From JAHJQQ01 sp963737555 (lineage in GTDB: Bacteria; Pseudomonadota; Gammaproteobacteria; Thiohalobacterales; Thiohalobacteraceae), in the NCBI GenBank assembly GCA_963737555.1, contig CAVTTB010000008.1, positions 434,001 to 498,000 on the forward strand: a DNA stretch of 64,000 bases, written 5' to 3'. A program made the translations under genes and the position numbers. Position 1 is the stretch's first letter, and each line of letters opens with the position of its first letter. Shown in pieces: positions 44,076-55,120 of this stretch. The notes beneath the pieces are model-generated. The model had not been told where the DNA came from. It saw only the letters and a list, made by a program, of their open reading frames with translations, and made no database searches.

Positions 44076-44277
44076 GTACGAACTGATCATTTACTGGAGC
44101 GACGCCGATCAGGCCTTCGTGGTTGAAGTCCCCGAACTTCCTGGCTGCATGGCGGACGGCGCCAGTTATGTCGAGGCGGCAACCAACGCACAACGCGTCA
44201 TCGAAGAATGGATCGCGACCGCCAAGGAACTCGGCCGGCCGATCCCCGAACCGCGCGGCCGGGTGAGATTTGCGTGA
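44065..44277 (+). CDS. hicB: HicB antitoxin
   Basis: A 70-residue HicB partial RNase-H-fold antitoxin: YELIIYWSDADQAFVVEVPELPGCMADG, then EAATNAQRVIEEWI and GRPIPEP. It neutralises HicA. No C-terminal DNA-binding domain is present, so repression may be done by the HTH protein encoded next. Start ATG 44065 or 44068, both inside the hicA end; the stop overlaps the next gene by 4 bp. Confidence 0.88.
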   Translation: MMTKYELIIYWSDADQAFVVEVPELPGCMADGASYVEAATNAQRVIEEWIATAKELGRPIPEPRGRVRFA

Positions 44278-44600
44278 CTATCCACCTGAAATTCCGCGCA
44301 ACCGTGCAGGCCCGCGCCCAGCGCGATGCGCGCTTTCGCCGCGCACTGCTCACCGAAGCCATCAAAGAACTGCTCGCGGGCGACCTTGGTGCCGGCAAGG
44401 CGCTGTTGCGCGACTACATCAATGCCACGCTCGGCTTCGAGCAACTCGGCATCGAAGTCGATCGTCCCGCCAAGAGTTTGCAGCGCATGCTCGGTCCATC
44501 GGGCAATCCCACGGCCGGCAATCTGATCGCGATTTTGAAGGCTTTGCAGGAACACGAGGATGTGACCATCATTGTGCGGATGAGTCGGGATGCGGCGTAG
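44274..44600 (+). CDS. HTH transcriptional regulator of an addiction module
   Basis: A 108-residue protein starting at a GTG that overlaps the hicB stop. RDARFRRALLTEAIKELLAGDL and GKALLRDYINATLGFEQLG lead to a helix-turn-helix with PAKSLQRMLGPSGNPTAGNL, as in HigA-like regulators usually paired with RelE/HigB-like toxins. Here it is the third gene of hicA-hicB, probably the operon repressor. The N-terminal strand IHLKFRATVQARAQ replaces the usual one. Confidence 0.78.
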   Translation: MTIHLKFRATVQARAQRDARFRRALLTEAIKELLAGDLGAGKALLRDYINATLGFEQLGIEVDRPAKSLQRMLGPSGNPTAGNLIAILKALQEHEDVTIIVRMSRDAA

Positions 44601-44676
44601 TTGTAATAATTGTGGCTTTCACTGATTACATTCCGGGAAAGGGTGCTGACCCCTTTACGCAATCTCTCTCTGAATT

Positions 44677-44994
44677 CTATTGCGACGGATAAGTTAGCGC
44701 CTTTTTTACCACTTCGGCGACGGTATCCTTAGATATTCCACGCTTCTTGCAATAATTCGATTCGAGCCAGATGGAAAGGTCCTTCGCCCCCTTGCTTGCA
44801 TTGCATGAGACACCGCTTCTCACGATGTTTTCTCTGTTGACTATTCTCGCGTCGTTGATGATGTGCTCCCAAGAGGGTTTGGTCTTTCTTGTTTCACTCG
44901 AAGACACAAAGACGATGCCGCAGTAGACGCAGCTCTTGTCTCTTTCGATGACCTCCCTTTCCAGCCAATCAGGAATGTTCCACCTATTCACCAT
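44677..44994 (-). CDS. small HNH endonuclease-like protein
   Basis: A 105-residue protein. The first zinc-knuckle pair is SCVYCGIVF, then WEHIIND (HNH His), and SCNASKGAKDL supplies the second cysteine and the N-x-SKG element typical of HNH nucleases. DNA is A/T-richer than the surroundings, as expected for acquired DNA. It may be a homing, phage or defence nuclease; no partner is visible. The ATG at 44994 is chosen over longer frames that run through non-coding sequence. Confidence 0.7.
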   Translation of the reverse strand: MVNRWNIPDWLEREVIERDKSCVYCGIVFVSSSETRKTKPSWEHIINDARIVNRENIVRSGVSCNASKGAKDLSIWLESNYCKKRGISKDTVAEVVKKALTYPSQ

Positions 44995-45175
44995 GCACCA
45001 AGCCGCCGCAGCTATCCCAACGATCGGAATCCTCAACCAGCAGCCTATCCCTGCCACCTGCCCTAGATCAACTCCCAGCGCAAAATCCGGCTGCCTCGCT
45101 CCAACCACCTGTGCAATCATCCCCCAACGCGCCTACCGTCCGCGACCCACGACACCCACCAGAGGAGCATCCCCC

Positions 45176-46545
45176 ATGCAGACCAAAATCCTACTCCCCG
45201 AATCCGAGATGCCCACCCACTGGTACAACGTCGTCGCGGACATGCCGAACAAGCCGGCGCCGTATCTGGGGCCGGATGGGAAGCCGGTGACGCCGGAGGC
45301 GATGCTGGGAATATTTCCGGAAGCGTTGGTGATGCAGGAGATGTCGGGCGAACGTTGGATACCGATTCCGGAAGAGGTGCGCGAGGTGTTGCGCTTGTGG
45401 CGGCCGTCGCCGTTGTATCGCGCGCATCGCTTGGAAGCGGCGTTGAAAACACCGGCGAAGATTTTCTACAAGAACGAAGCGGTGAGTCCGGCCGGTTCGC
45501 ACAAGCCGAACACGGCGGTGGCGCAGGCGTTCTACAACAAGCAGGCCGGCATCAAACGACTCACGACGGAAACCGGCGCGGGGCAGTGGGGTTGTTCGCT
45601 GGCGCTGGCCGGACAGATGTTCGGGCTGGAGGTGCGTGTGTATATGGTGAAGGTCAGCTACGGGCAGAAGCCGTATCGGCGTTCGCTGATGCAGACCTGG
45701 GGCGCGGAGGTGTTCGCCAGTCCCACCGACATGACCGAGGCGGGGCGGCAGATTCTCAAAGCGCATCCGGATTCGGAAGGCTCGTTGGGCATCGCGATTT
45801 CAGAAGCCGTTGAAGAGGCGGCCGGGCGTAAGGACACCAACTATGCATTGGGCTCGGTGCTCAATCATGTGTTGTTGCATCAGACCATCATCGGTGAAGA
45901 GGCGCGCAAGCAAATGGCGCTGGTCGACGCGTATCCGGACATGGTGTTCGCATCGTGCGGTGGCGGTTCCAATTTCGGCGGCATCGCCTTTCCGTTCTTC
46001 GCCGACAAGGCGGCGGGCAGTCAGGTGCGCTTGGTCGCGGTCGAGCCGAGTTCCTGTCCGACGCTGACCAAGGGCGTGTACACCTACGACTTCGGCGATG
46101 CCGTGGGCATCACGCCGTTGATGAAGATGTACACCTTAGGTCACGACTTCATGCCGCCGGGCATTCACGCCGGCGGGTTGCGCTATCACGGCGATTCGGC
46201 GTTGGTGAGTCAGCTCTACAACGAAGGTCTGATCGAGGCGCTGGCGGTGCCGCAGTTGGAAACCTTCGAGGCCGGCGTGTTGTTCGCGCGCACCGAGGGC
46301 ATCCTGCCCGCGCCCGAATCCAATCACGCGATTGCCGCGGTGGTGCGCGAGGCGAAGGAATGCATCAAGACCGGCGAGGCCAAGACGCTGCTGTTCAATC
46401 TCTCCGGTCACGGTCATTTCGACATGACCTCGTATGACCGTTACTTCAGCGGGCAGTTGGAGAACTACGAATATGCCCGAGGCGGCGAATTGCAGGAGGA
46501 GCGAGCTCTTGCGTGTTGCAGCAGTGCTGCCGAAGAGTGGGCTAG
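45176..46545 (+). CDS. TrpB2-type tryptophan synthase beta-like enzyme (frameshifted 3' end)
   Basis: Restored ~455-residue PLP enzyme of the TrpB2 subgroup. The PLP lysine is K110 in PAGSHKPNTA. Other marks are RLTTETGAGQWGCSL, FASCGGGSNFGG (phosphate loop), GLRYHGDSALVSQL and FNLSGHGHFDM. It condenses indole with serine or uses O-phosphoserine; TrpB2 often works without TrpA, and no trpA is adjacent. AGAGGAGC precedes the ATG at 45176. Near the end, one extra c (46476-46478) and one extra a (46536) shift the frame; corrected, it ends VLPKVG at 46545. It converges on the channel gene with a 4-bp gap. Confidence 0.9.
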
Positions 46546-46549
46546 CAGT

Positions 46550-48878
46550 CTATTTCGCCGGCGCCGGTTTATTCGGGCACGGCATCTCGATGCCCTCGGC
46601 GCGGAACGCCGCGTAGATGGCGAAGTTCAAATCGCTGATGACCTGCGCGCGTTCGTCGATGTTGCGCACGAAACAGCGCAGGTCGAAGCGTCAGCGCGGT
46701 TTCGCCGAAGCCGAGGAACAGCGCCTTGGGGCCGGGACTGATGCCGTCGGTGATGACGCTGGGATGATCGCGGCCGATGTGTTCCAGTATCTGCTTCACC
46801 TTTTCGACATCGCTGCCATAGGCCACGCCGACCGGGATATGCACGCGGCCCTGGCGGTTGTGCAGCATCCAGTTGGTGACCTGATGCGCAATCAGTTCCG
46901 AGTTCGGCACGATCACGTCGGCATGATCGAAGGTCTGAATCTGCGTGGAGCGGATGCTGATCTTCTTCACATAGCCTTCGGTGTTGCCGACCACCACCCA
47001 GTCACCGGTCCTCACCGGGCGTTCGAACAGCAGGATCAAGCCAGAGACGAAATTGTTGACGATGTTCTGCAGGCCGAAACCGATACCGACGGAGAGCGCG
47101 CCGGCGATGATGGCAAGGTTCTGCAAGTGGAAGCCGGCGATGCTGAGACCGAGCAGCGCAGCCAGGGTGATCAGCACATAGCCGGTGATGGTGACGACGG
47201 CCTCGCGCGCACCGTGGTCCATGCGTGCATAGGTGAGCCAGCGCCGGTCCAGGCGCGTTTGCAGCCAGCGCGCGAGCGTGACCAGCACGGCGAACAAGAC
47301 GATGGCCAGCAGGATGCGCAGCGGCACGATCTGCGCCTCGCCGAGCTTGAAGCCGCGGAACAGCGAATTCTCGACCTGCGCGAGGGTGCCTGAGGAGACA
47401 TGCCAGATGCGCAGCAGTGTGTAGCCGAACAGCGACCACAGCAGCACGTTGGTGGCGATGCGGAACCACATCAGGCCCGGCACTGCGCCGCCCGGTGCGA
47501 CACCGAGTAAATGCCGCAGGCGCAGCGGCCGGGGACCGGTGCCTTGCTCGAGCGCGTCGTAGAGTTCATGAAACAGGCGCATCAAGGTCAGCACCACGCC
47601 GAAGGCGAACAGCGAGCCGACGATGACGCGCATCAAGGTCAGTGCCAGATTGCGGTAGCCGCTCCACTCGGCGCCGAGACTCACGACCAGTGCCAGCGCA
47701 ATCAGAAAGCCGACCCAGCGCAGTTCATCCTGCTCGCGCATCTTCGCGAACAACCACAACGCCCAGATCATGTTGAGGAACAGCAGTGCCGCGTAGACGC
47801 CGCGCGCCAGCAGATAGGCCGCCTCGGGCAGGTGCTGGGAAAACAGCGTGGAGAACAGCAGATAGCCGATATACGTCAGCAACGCCAACACGCGCAGCCG
47901 GCGCGCCATGGCGCGCGCTTGTTCGTCGCTGACCGCGAGCAGTTTGTGGCAGGGTGCCCGGGGTGCCAGCACCACATGAATGCTCAACAGGACGAGCACA
48001 TACACCGGCAGGCCGTAGAGCAGCACATTGATGAACGGCACCGGACGGATGTCATAGGTGAACAGATAGACATAAGCCGCTGCGGTGAGTACGGCGAACA
48101 GCCGCGGCGCGTAGTGCAGTACGGCCGCCAGCAGGGAGATGCCGACACTGATCTCGCCGTCGGCGGTCATGAGTTTGGATACGACGCGAGGGCGTCGGCT
48201 GTCGCGCAGCAGCACGCCCAGACCCACGGCCACACCGACCAGGAGGGCGAGCCAGATCCATTCGGGCGGACTGAGATTACTCAGGCCGGCGTGCTCTCTG
48301 ACAAAGAACGCCGTAGCCGCGCCGAGGGTGACGACGTTGTGCCAGTTGTCGAGCAATACGACGTACAGGCTCGGGCCTTTGGCGAACATGCGTTCGGCCA
48401 TCGCGGCGTTGTACAAAGCGGCAACGCGCTGGCTGATTTCGTTGCTGCGCAACACCAGTACGCGGCATTCCGCGAGTTGGCGTTCCTGATCGGTGATGGA
48501 CTTGGAAAATTCACGACGCTTGCGCGCGACGTCGCCGGTTTCGTTTTTTGCCACCTCGCCGAGACTGGCCAGGTCGGCCTTCAGGCGTTGCAGTGACTGT
48601 TCGGCGGCGCCGACGCAGTCAGTCGCCGCGCCACGTTCGGCGGCGAGGCGATCCGACCAGCCCTTCAGTTGATCCTCGGTGAAATCCCCCTTGGTCAGTT
48701 GCTTGTCGATCTCGCGCAGGTTTTCGGCGAGCACTTCCAAGGGGGGCTTGGCGGGTGCGGTCTCGGCAGCGGTGGCAAATGCCGGTAGCCACAGACCGGC
48801 GAGCAGACACAGGACGGCGAACCAACGCGCGGTCAGGGTATGGGCGGTGAAGGTGAATGCGGGTCGGGCAACGGCCAT
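46550..48878 (-). CDS. large MscS-family mechanosensitive channel with DUF3772 domain (one extra base)
   Basis: Restored 775-residue inner-membrane channel. Signal peptide ~1-38; periplasmic coiled-coil DUF3772 region ~45-170 (LEVLAENLREIDKQLTKGDF); about eight membrane helices; then the MscS pore and beta domain (GVGFGLQNIVNN-like IGFGLQNIVNNFVSGLIL, RPVRTGDWVVVG, VKKISIRSTQIQTFDHADVI). The C-terminal domain breaks at ~46688. Removing one base restores FDLRCFVRNIDERAQVISDL and extends the gene to 46550. It would open on osmotic downshock. Confidence 0.88.
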
Positions 48879-48912
48879 GGTGATACCGGGTAGTCACTGA
48901 CAAGCGGCAAGA

Positions 48913-49788
48913 TTAAACCATTCGGCCCGTGGCGTCCCCGGTCGGTTCGTGCGTGTCGATGTTCGGCGCCGGATTGTCTGGCGGATAGGCGATATCGAGT
49001 ATCCCGCGGCAGTTGGCGTAGAGGATCGCATCCTTGCCCTGGAGTTTGACCTGATACATCAGTTGATCGGCCACGCGCAGCATCGCCTCGACAGAATCCG
49101 GGGCCTGCTCACAGGTCAACACGCCAATGCTCAGGGTGACGGGCCAGGACTGCGCGGCCATATCCTCTTGGATCAGTTGGCGGATTTTATCGACTACGGC
49201 CTTGGCGGCGTCGCTGTCGGTCTCCGGTAGCATGAAGGCGAACTCGTCACCGCCCAAGCGGGCGATGCTGTCGGTCTCACGCAGATGCTGGCGGGCGATC
49301 TCCACAATATGACGTAACACCTGATCGCCCACGGCATGACCGAAGTCGTCGTTGATCGTCTTGAAGTCGTCCACGTCGAAGTACGTGATGGTGAAGGGGC
49401 GGTCGTGGCGTTTGGCGCGCTGAATTTCGGCGCTGGAAAGTTCATAGAGGGCGCGCCGGTTCAATGCGCCGGTGAGGAAATCCGTACGCGAGGTGATGCG
49501 TTCGCGCTCCAGCAGTAATCGTTGCCGTGCGACCAGCAGGGCGACAATCATGAAGAAGGTCAGCTTAGTGGCAAAATCGACGTAGGACTCAAGCGGATGA
49601 CTTTGTATGATGTCGACCGTCTTGGTGGCGGCAGACCAGATCAGTACGCTGGGAATGGCCATGAATGCACCTGCATCGCGGCCTGCGAACCAGGCGACGA
49701 AGGCGATGGGCACGAGATAAAATACCGCAAGTGAAATTTCGGCGCCCAGGCTGTATTCAGCCAGACCTATCAGCGCGCCGAAGACCAA
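48913..49788 (-). CDS. membrane-bound diguanylate cyclase
   Basis: About 291 residues. Four hydrophobic segments (~3-90) form a membrane sensor. The GGDEF domain contains FDVDDFKTINDDFGH, active site GGDEF at ~179-183 and I-site RETD at ~170-173, so it should make cyclic di-GMP and be product-inhibited. The start is unsettled. TTG at 49788 is the first in-frame start codon, but the frame stays open and protein-like upstream (LLLPTERTDHHVIG). An ATG at 49856 would fit if one base is missing near 49832. Confidence 0.85.
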   Translation of the reverse strand: MVFGALIGLAEYSLGAEISLAVFYLVPIAFVAWFAGRDAGAFMAIPSVLIWSAATKTVDIIQSHPLESYVDFATKLTFFMIVALLVARQRLLLERERITSRTDFLTGALNRRALYELSSAEIQRAKRHDRPFTITYFDVDDFKTINDDFGHAVGDQVLRHIVEIARQHLRETDSIARLGGDEFAFMLPETDSDAAKAVVDKIRQLIQEDMAAQSWPVTLSIGVLTCEQAPDSVEAMLRVADQLMYQVKLQGKDAILYANCRGILDIAYPPDNPAPNIDTHEPTGDATGRMV

Positions 49789-50099
49789 TCCGATAACGTG
49801 ATGGTCCGTGCGCTCAGTCGGTAACAGTAGTCTGCGAGCTTCACCGTTAACTTCATGGCAAATATCTCAGCGTCTGTAGCGGAGGACTAGCTGTCGTGCT
49901 GCGGATGATCGGCGATGTGTTCGTTATGCCGTATGTCGGGACGGTCGATACGCGTCGGACATTCGCGCTCAGTGGGGCTTTGGGGTATGCCTAGAGTCTA
50001 GCAGAGCGTGTTTTGTCTGCTGTGCCGTGCAGGTGTCCCGACGCGCCAAATGTGCTAAATGTGATGGGCGTCGGATGTTGCTGTCGAGCCTGTGGCCGC

Positions 50100-50340
50100 C
50101 TAGGCCCAGCCGGTATGCTTATCGACCCAGCGGATGCTCAGCCAATACCATAAAGAACACGGAAATAGCATCGCCGCCCAGGTCCAGTCTATCCAGTCCA
50201 CCACTTGGTAATAAGACAAGGGCAGGCAGGCGACACTGAAGGCGAAGCAGACTCCAGAACAGTATCAGCGCGCCTTTGCGCGTGTCGATATTGGCGAGCC
50301 CCAGGAAGACCCAAAGTGGCATGTCGGTGGTACGTTGCAT
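50100..50340 (-). CDS. small two-helix membrane protein (one extra base)
   Basis: Restored 79-residue protein with two hydrophobic helices: FLGLANIDTRKGALILFWS...FAFSVACLPLSYY, and WAAMLFPCSLWYWLSIRW. Continuous reading is broken at ~50250; dropping one base changes a nonsense-like tail into a Trp-rich membrane sequence ending WVDKHTGWA. No family recognised. Start ATG 50340 or an internal ATG at MPLWVF. Confidence 0.55.
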
Positions 50341-50495
50341 GGCGGTAAACTCGTGCGTGTTGTTATGTGTCGTGTGTACGGTGGCATGACTAGTCTGCCA
50401 CGGCCCGGTGAAGCTTGGCTAGCTTCGCGGCGAGTTCAATGGTGGCCACGTAAGCTTGCACGTAACTTACCGAGCAGAGCATATGCTGGGCGGAT

Positions 50496-50708
50496 TTATT
50501 TGTCGCGCTCCAGTACCACCAGATAGGCCTCGCGGCTGGACACCAGCAGCATGCGCCGGATTTCTTTTTCCATGGTGATCACCCGCCAACCCTCGGCGGC
50601 CTGCTCGTTGAGAAATTCGGTGAAGCGATCCGGATCGACTTTGGATTCGCCTAGAAACAGCGAACCGAGAATGCCTTCACGATAGATGACGACTTTATAT
50701 TCTTTCAT
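50496..50708 (-). CDS. DUF4177 domain protein
   Basis: A 70-residue protein: EYKVVIYREGILGSLFLGESKVD, FTEFLNEQAAEGWRVITME and a final LVVLERD strand. The N-E-x-A-x-EGWRV core is the DUF4177 signature, a small alpha/beta domain of unknown function. Start ATG 50708. No operon partner is obvious. Confidence 0.8.
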   Translation of the reverse strand: MKEYKVVIYREGILGSLFLGESKVDPDRFTEFLNEQAAEGWRVITMEKEIRRMLLVSSREAYLVVLERDK

Positions 50709-50932
50709 TAGGCGGGGTTCCGTGCGGTGAAGTTAAGGCTATGGGTGAAGCGCGGTGTGTTCCTACATAGCGGCATTCTGCCGCCATGGCGTGGGCGCTG
50801 CCAACCGATTCTTGTGGCGATGCACCAGTTGGTGCGTGGTGCTTCATGTCTTTCCTCTTAGATCAGGAATTTATTTATGACGTTCAGGTTACAAATATCT
50901 GCTGATGCGCAGGGGCAGGAAACCAGGGGGTG

Positions 50933-51982
50933 CTAAGCTGATTCCGCACCCCCCACCTTTTGCAATGCCGAGCGCAGGGCGGTAAAGCGCTTGCGGTACT
51001 GGGCCGGCGTCAGTCCGACCTTGCGCCGGAACAAGCGGCCGAAGAAGCTTGCGTCCTGGTAGCCGACCTCGGTGGCCACGGCCTCGATCGGCAAGTGGGT
51101 GGTTTCCAGAACGTGTTTGGATTCTTCGAGGCGCAGTGTGTGCACATACTCCATCGGCGACATGCCGGTCACGCGCGCGAAGCGGCGAGTGAAAGAGCGT
51201 TCGGCCAGTCCGCTCAACCGCACCATCGCGGCCACCGGTGTGTCCTGCTCATAGTTCTCGGCGATCCAGGTCTGGCATTTGGCGATCAGCGCATCGTCGA
51301 TCTGGCGATTGCGTGTCAGCGCCGCAAACGGTTGCTGACCGATATGATGCCAGTCGAGCAGATACAGGCGCGCCACGCGCATGGCCTCTTCGATGCCGAG
51401 AAAGCGCGCGATCAGGAACAAGCCCAGATCGTTCCAGGAACTGCCGCCGCCGGCCATGATCAGGCGTTGCCCTTCACCGGCCGTGACCAGCGCGCGGTTC
51501 GGATGGATGCGCAGCCGTGGATAGTGCGCGCCCATCGCATCGCAATAGGCCCAGTGTGTGGTGGCGTCCTGATCGTCGAGCAGACCGGCCTCGGCCAGCA
51601 GCAACGCGCCCGAGCAGGCCGAGGACAGGGTCACGCCTTGCGCATACAGCGCGCGCAGCCACGCCGTTTCCACCGGGTAGTGTCCGCTGATGCCTGCTTG
51701 CGGCGGGACCATGAGATCGGGAATGACCACGACCTGCGGCGACGGACAGTTCGCCAGTGCGCAGTGCGGTTCGATACGCAGGCCGTTGCCGACGCGCACG
51801 GGTAAGCCGTCGGCCGAGACGATGACCGGTGCGATCAGCGCGCGACCCGGCGTGCCGTTGACCACCATTCCCCAGTCCACGCCGGCCGAGGCGAGCAGGT
51901 CGTGCATGCCGTACACCGTGGAGGCGCTCGACTCCGGCACCGCAAGAATCGCTATATGAAGTCTGCCGTCTGTTGCTGACAT
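50933..51982 (-). CDS. GlxA family AraC-type transcriptional regulator
   Basis: A 349-residue regulator. Residues ~8-200 form a DJ-1/PfpI-like domain (VVVIPDLMVPP, TLSSACSGALLLAEAGLLD with the nucleophile-elbow Cys, ATTHWAYCDAM). The C-terminal AraC HTH pair (~230-335) includes LAERSFTRRFARVTGMSPMEYVH and ATEVGYQDASFFGRLFRRKVG. Such proteins often sense small metabolites and activate adjacent genes. It diverges from the methyltransferase at 52113 with ~130 bp between, a plausible target. Confidence 0.92.
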   Translation of the reverse strand: MSATDGRLHIAILAVPESSASTVYGMHDLLASAGVDWGMVVNGTPGRALIAPVIVSADGLPVRVGNGLRIEPHCALANCPSPQVVVIPDLMVPPQAGISGHYPVETAWLRALYAQGVTLSSACSGALLLAEAGLLDDQDATTHWAYCDAMGAHYPRLRIHPNRALVTAGEGQRLIMAGGGSSWNDLGLFLIARFLGIEEAMRVARLYLLDWHHIGQQPFAALTRNRQIDDALIAKCQTWIAENYEQDTPVAAMVRLSGLAERSFTRRFARVTGMSPMEYVHTLRLEESKHVLETTHLPIEAVATEVGYQDASFFGRLFRRKVGLTPAQYRKRFTALRSALQKVGGAESA

Positions 51983-52112
51983 GGCGGATTCGTCTGGTTT
52001 ATGCCCGGAATGACTTTAGCCCAATCGACGCAGTGCGGGTAGCGTGTGTCCCCGTGCCGGCGCATCTGCGCCAACCACAACCCGATACTGGAAATAGCGA
52101 GAGGACATGGAC

Positions 52113-53205
52113 ATGACTCAGACTGCACACAAGACCACGTTCGACACCGACCGCGCCCAGGCCTTCGCCGGGCGCTTCCTGAATGCACTCAACGAAGGCG
52201 CGCTGTGCCTGATGGTTTCCATCGGTCACCGCACCGGATTGTTCGACACCCTGCAAGGCCGCAGCCCCGCCACCTGCGCGGAGATCGCCGCGGCGGCGGG
52301 ACTGCACGAGCGCTATGTGCGCGAGTGGCTGGGCGCGCTGGTGACCGCCGGCGTGATGGAGTTCGATCCGGCCACGCAGCGCTACTGGCTGCCGGACGAG
52401 CATGCCGCTTCGCTCACACGCGCCGCGGCCGCCGACAACATGGCCGTGTTCGCGCAATACATCGGCGTGCTCGGCAGCGTCGAGGACGACATCGTCGAGT
52501 GCTTCGAGCGGGGCGGCGGCGTGTCCTACGCGCGCTATCCGCGCTTTCACGAAGTGATGGCCGAAGACAGCGGCCAGTCGGTGCTGTCATCGCTGGACAG
52601 CCATATCCTGCCGCTGGTGCCGGGTCTCACGGCGCGGCTGGAGCGGGCATCGAGGTGCTGGATCTCGGCTGCGGCCGCGGCCGCATTCTGCAATATCTCG
52701 CGGCGCGCTATCCGCGCAGCCGTTTCACGGGCATCGATCTGTCGACCGAGGCCATCGCGCACGCGCGCGCGGAATCCGCGCGGCAGGGGCTGCGCAACAT
52801 CACGTTCATCGCGCAGGATCTGAGCGACTACGATCAAACCGCGGAACCCGCGCGCTATGACTTCATCACGACCTTCGACGCGGTGCACGATCAGGCGCAG
52901 CCGCTGAACCTGCTCAAAGGCATCCGCCGCGCGCTCAAGGCCGGACGGCGTGTATCTGATGCAGGACATCAGCGGCACCAGTCACGTGCACGAGCGACTG
53001 CGATCATCCCATCGGCACTTTCCTGTACACGATCTCGTGCATGCACTGCATGACTGTGTCGCTGGCGCAGGGCGGCGAGGGGCTGGGCGCGATGTGGGGC
53101 GAGGAGAAGACGCGCGAGTATCTGGCGCGCGCAGGCTTCGGTTCGGTGGAGACACACCGGCTCGCGCATGACATCCAGAACAACTGGTATGTGGTCGGCA
53201 AATAA
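52113..53205 (+). CDS. SAM-dependent methyltransferase with winged-helix N-domain (three frame breaks)
   Basis: Restored ~363-residue protein. The N-terminal winged helix (MVSIGHRTGLFDTLQG, CAEIAAAAGLHERYVREWLGAL) is typical of O-methyltransferase-like dimers. Then SHILPLVPGLTARLE leads to SAM motif I, EVLDLGCGRGRILQYLA, later FTGIDLSTEAI and YDFITTFDAVHDQ. The end is MQDISGTSHVHE, HPIGTFLYTISCMHCMTVSL and NNWYVVGK. Breaks: one missing base near 52643, extra bases at 52945 and 52995. GAGAGGA gives good spacing to ATG 52113. Substrate unknown; possibly controlled by the divergent GlxA-type regulator. Confidence 0.82.
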
Positions 53206-53220
53206 TCCCGCTTGCGTTTG

Positions 53221-53257
53221 GAGGCCGGTGAATTGCGTCCACCGGCCTCGGGTTTTG
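53221..53257. terminator. bidirectional terminator, methyltransferase / carbonic anhydrase
   Basis: GAGGCCGGTG pairs with CACCGGCCTC, followed by GGGTTTT, 15 bp after the methyltransferase stop and just before the carbonic anhydrase stop on the opposite strand. Confidence 0.85.
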
Positions 53258-53262
53258 GCGGG

Positions 53263-53841
<579 letters not shown>

Positions 53842-54049
53842 AGTGCGGTCCTCCGTGAAACACAAAATTGCTGTGCCATGCGCTCATTTCCGTGCAAGCG
53901 CCGACCGGGCTGGAATGGCCTGAACTGCGGGGATGGGTATCTCGTCAGGCAGGTTTAAGCCTAGCAGGGCAGTGCGGGTTTTCCAGGGGAAAGTCCGTAG
54001 TGATAATGTGTGCGGGCGTCAGGTAGACGACGCTCTCACCAAACGCGAA

Positions 54050-54915
54050 CTACGTTATTGCTTGTTCAGGTTTTTCAGCGCTGATTCCAGGAGCACTCTC
54101 CCAAACCAGCAGCGCGCGCTTGCGAATCCGGCACCAGTGGTAATCGCCAACCACGCCGGTTTCGCGAATTACGCGATGACACGGTACCAGGTAGGCCAAC
54201 GGATTCTGAGCCACGGCAGTTCCGACGGTACGGGCGGCGTTCGGTTTCCCCAGGGCCGCAGCCAAGTGCCCATAGCTGACGAGTGTGCCCGGCTGTATCC
54301 GCAGCAATGCCCGCCATACCTGCACCTGAAACGCTGTACCGCGGACGAACGCACGCAAGGGCGATTGCGATATGGACTGCGCCGGGCCGCTCGAAAATCC
54401 GGGCGACTAATTGCGCCGCGTGCGCGTCGTCCCGCTGCAATTGTGCTTGCAGCCAGTGTGCTTGGAGCATCACCCATTCCGCCGCGCCATCTGCAGAGTC
54501 TACGAAGGCGAGATGACAAATACCGCGCGGACTCTCGCCTATCAGGCATCGTCCGAAGGGTGTGTCGGCGAAACCGGCCGAGATTGTCCAACCCGCGCCG
54601 CCGGATTTAACTTCGCCGGGTGAGGCGGCCTCCAGACTCACACAGAGATCATGCAGGCGACCCGGTCCAGAGAGGCCAGCCGTCAACGCGGCATCCAGAA
54701 CACTATTGCCCTGACGCAACAGTTCCTGCGCATGAGTCAGCGTCAGACACTGGAGAAAGTCCTTGGGTGTAATCGCAGCCCACGATTGAGAACAGGCGAT
54801 GGAAATGCGTCGGACTCAAACCGACATGGGCCGCCAGCGTCGCCAAATCGGGCTGCGCTGTGTGGTGCTCATCCAGATAACGGATGACACGCGCGATGCG
54901 GTCGTAGTCATTCAT
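54050..54915 (-). CDS. AraC HTH / methylated-DNA-cysteine methyltransferase fusion (two extra bases)
   Basis: Restored ~287-residue protein. N-terminal AraC-type HTH: DYDRIARVIRYLDEHHTAQPDLATLAAHVGLS (split), HRLFSSWAAITPKDFLQCLT. Then an alkyltransferase N-domain (WTISAGFADTPFGRCLIGES) and the catalytic domain GTAFQVQVWRALLRIQPGTLVSYGHLA with active Cys in LVPCHRVI. It repairs O6-alkylguanine and probably regulates transcription, like Ada without the zinc domain. One base too many at ~54786 and ~54359 splits the frame. Confidence 0.86.
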
Positions 54916-55044
54916 GGGAACATTCTGCCGCTGCGGGATGGTCGCCGCCACCCGATTCTTGCGGTAATCGCGGCAGTCGATACGCAGGGCGAAAATAGAT
55001 CGTGGGTGATCCCCGGTCCCGCTGTTAGGTTGTAGTAGCGCAGA

Positions 55045-55073
55045 AACAAAACGCCCCTCCGGAGAGGGGCGTT
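55045..55073 (-). terminator. rho-independent terminator of the qmo-hdr operon
   Basis: On the minus strand AACGCCCCTC pairs with GAGGGGCGTT over a CCG-centred loop and runs into TTGTTT. It lies about 50 bp after the hdrB stop. Confidence 0.85.
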
Positions 55074-55085
55074 GTAACACGTCAA

Positions 55086-55111
55086 CGGGGGCAGGTCTGA
55101 GTCTGCCCCCG
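55086..55111 (-). other. GC-rich hairpin directly after hdrB
   Basis: CGGGGGCAG and CTGCCCCCG pair around TCTGAGT, 10 bp downstream of the hdrB stop and before the terminator. It has no U-run and may protect the mRNA 3' end. Confidence 0.6.
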
Positions 55112-55120
55112 ATGCAAGCG

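Noticed and set aside
44677..44994. Group I/II intron or retron carrying the HNH gene
   Set aside because: No reverse transcriptase, intron core or interrupted gene around it.
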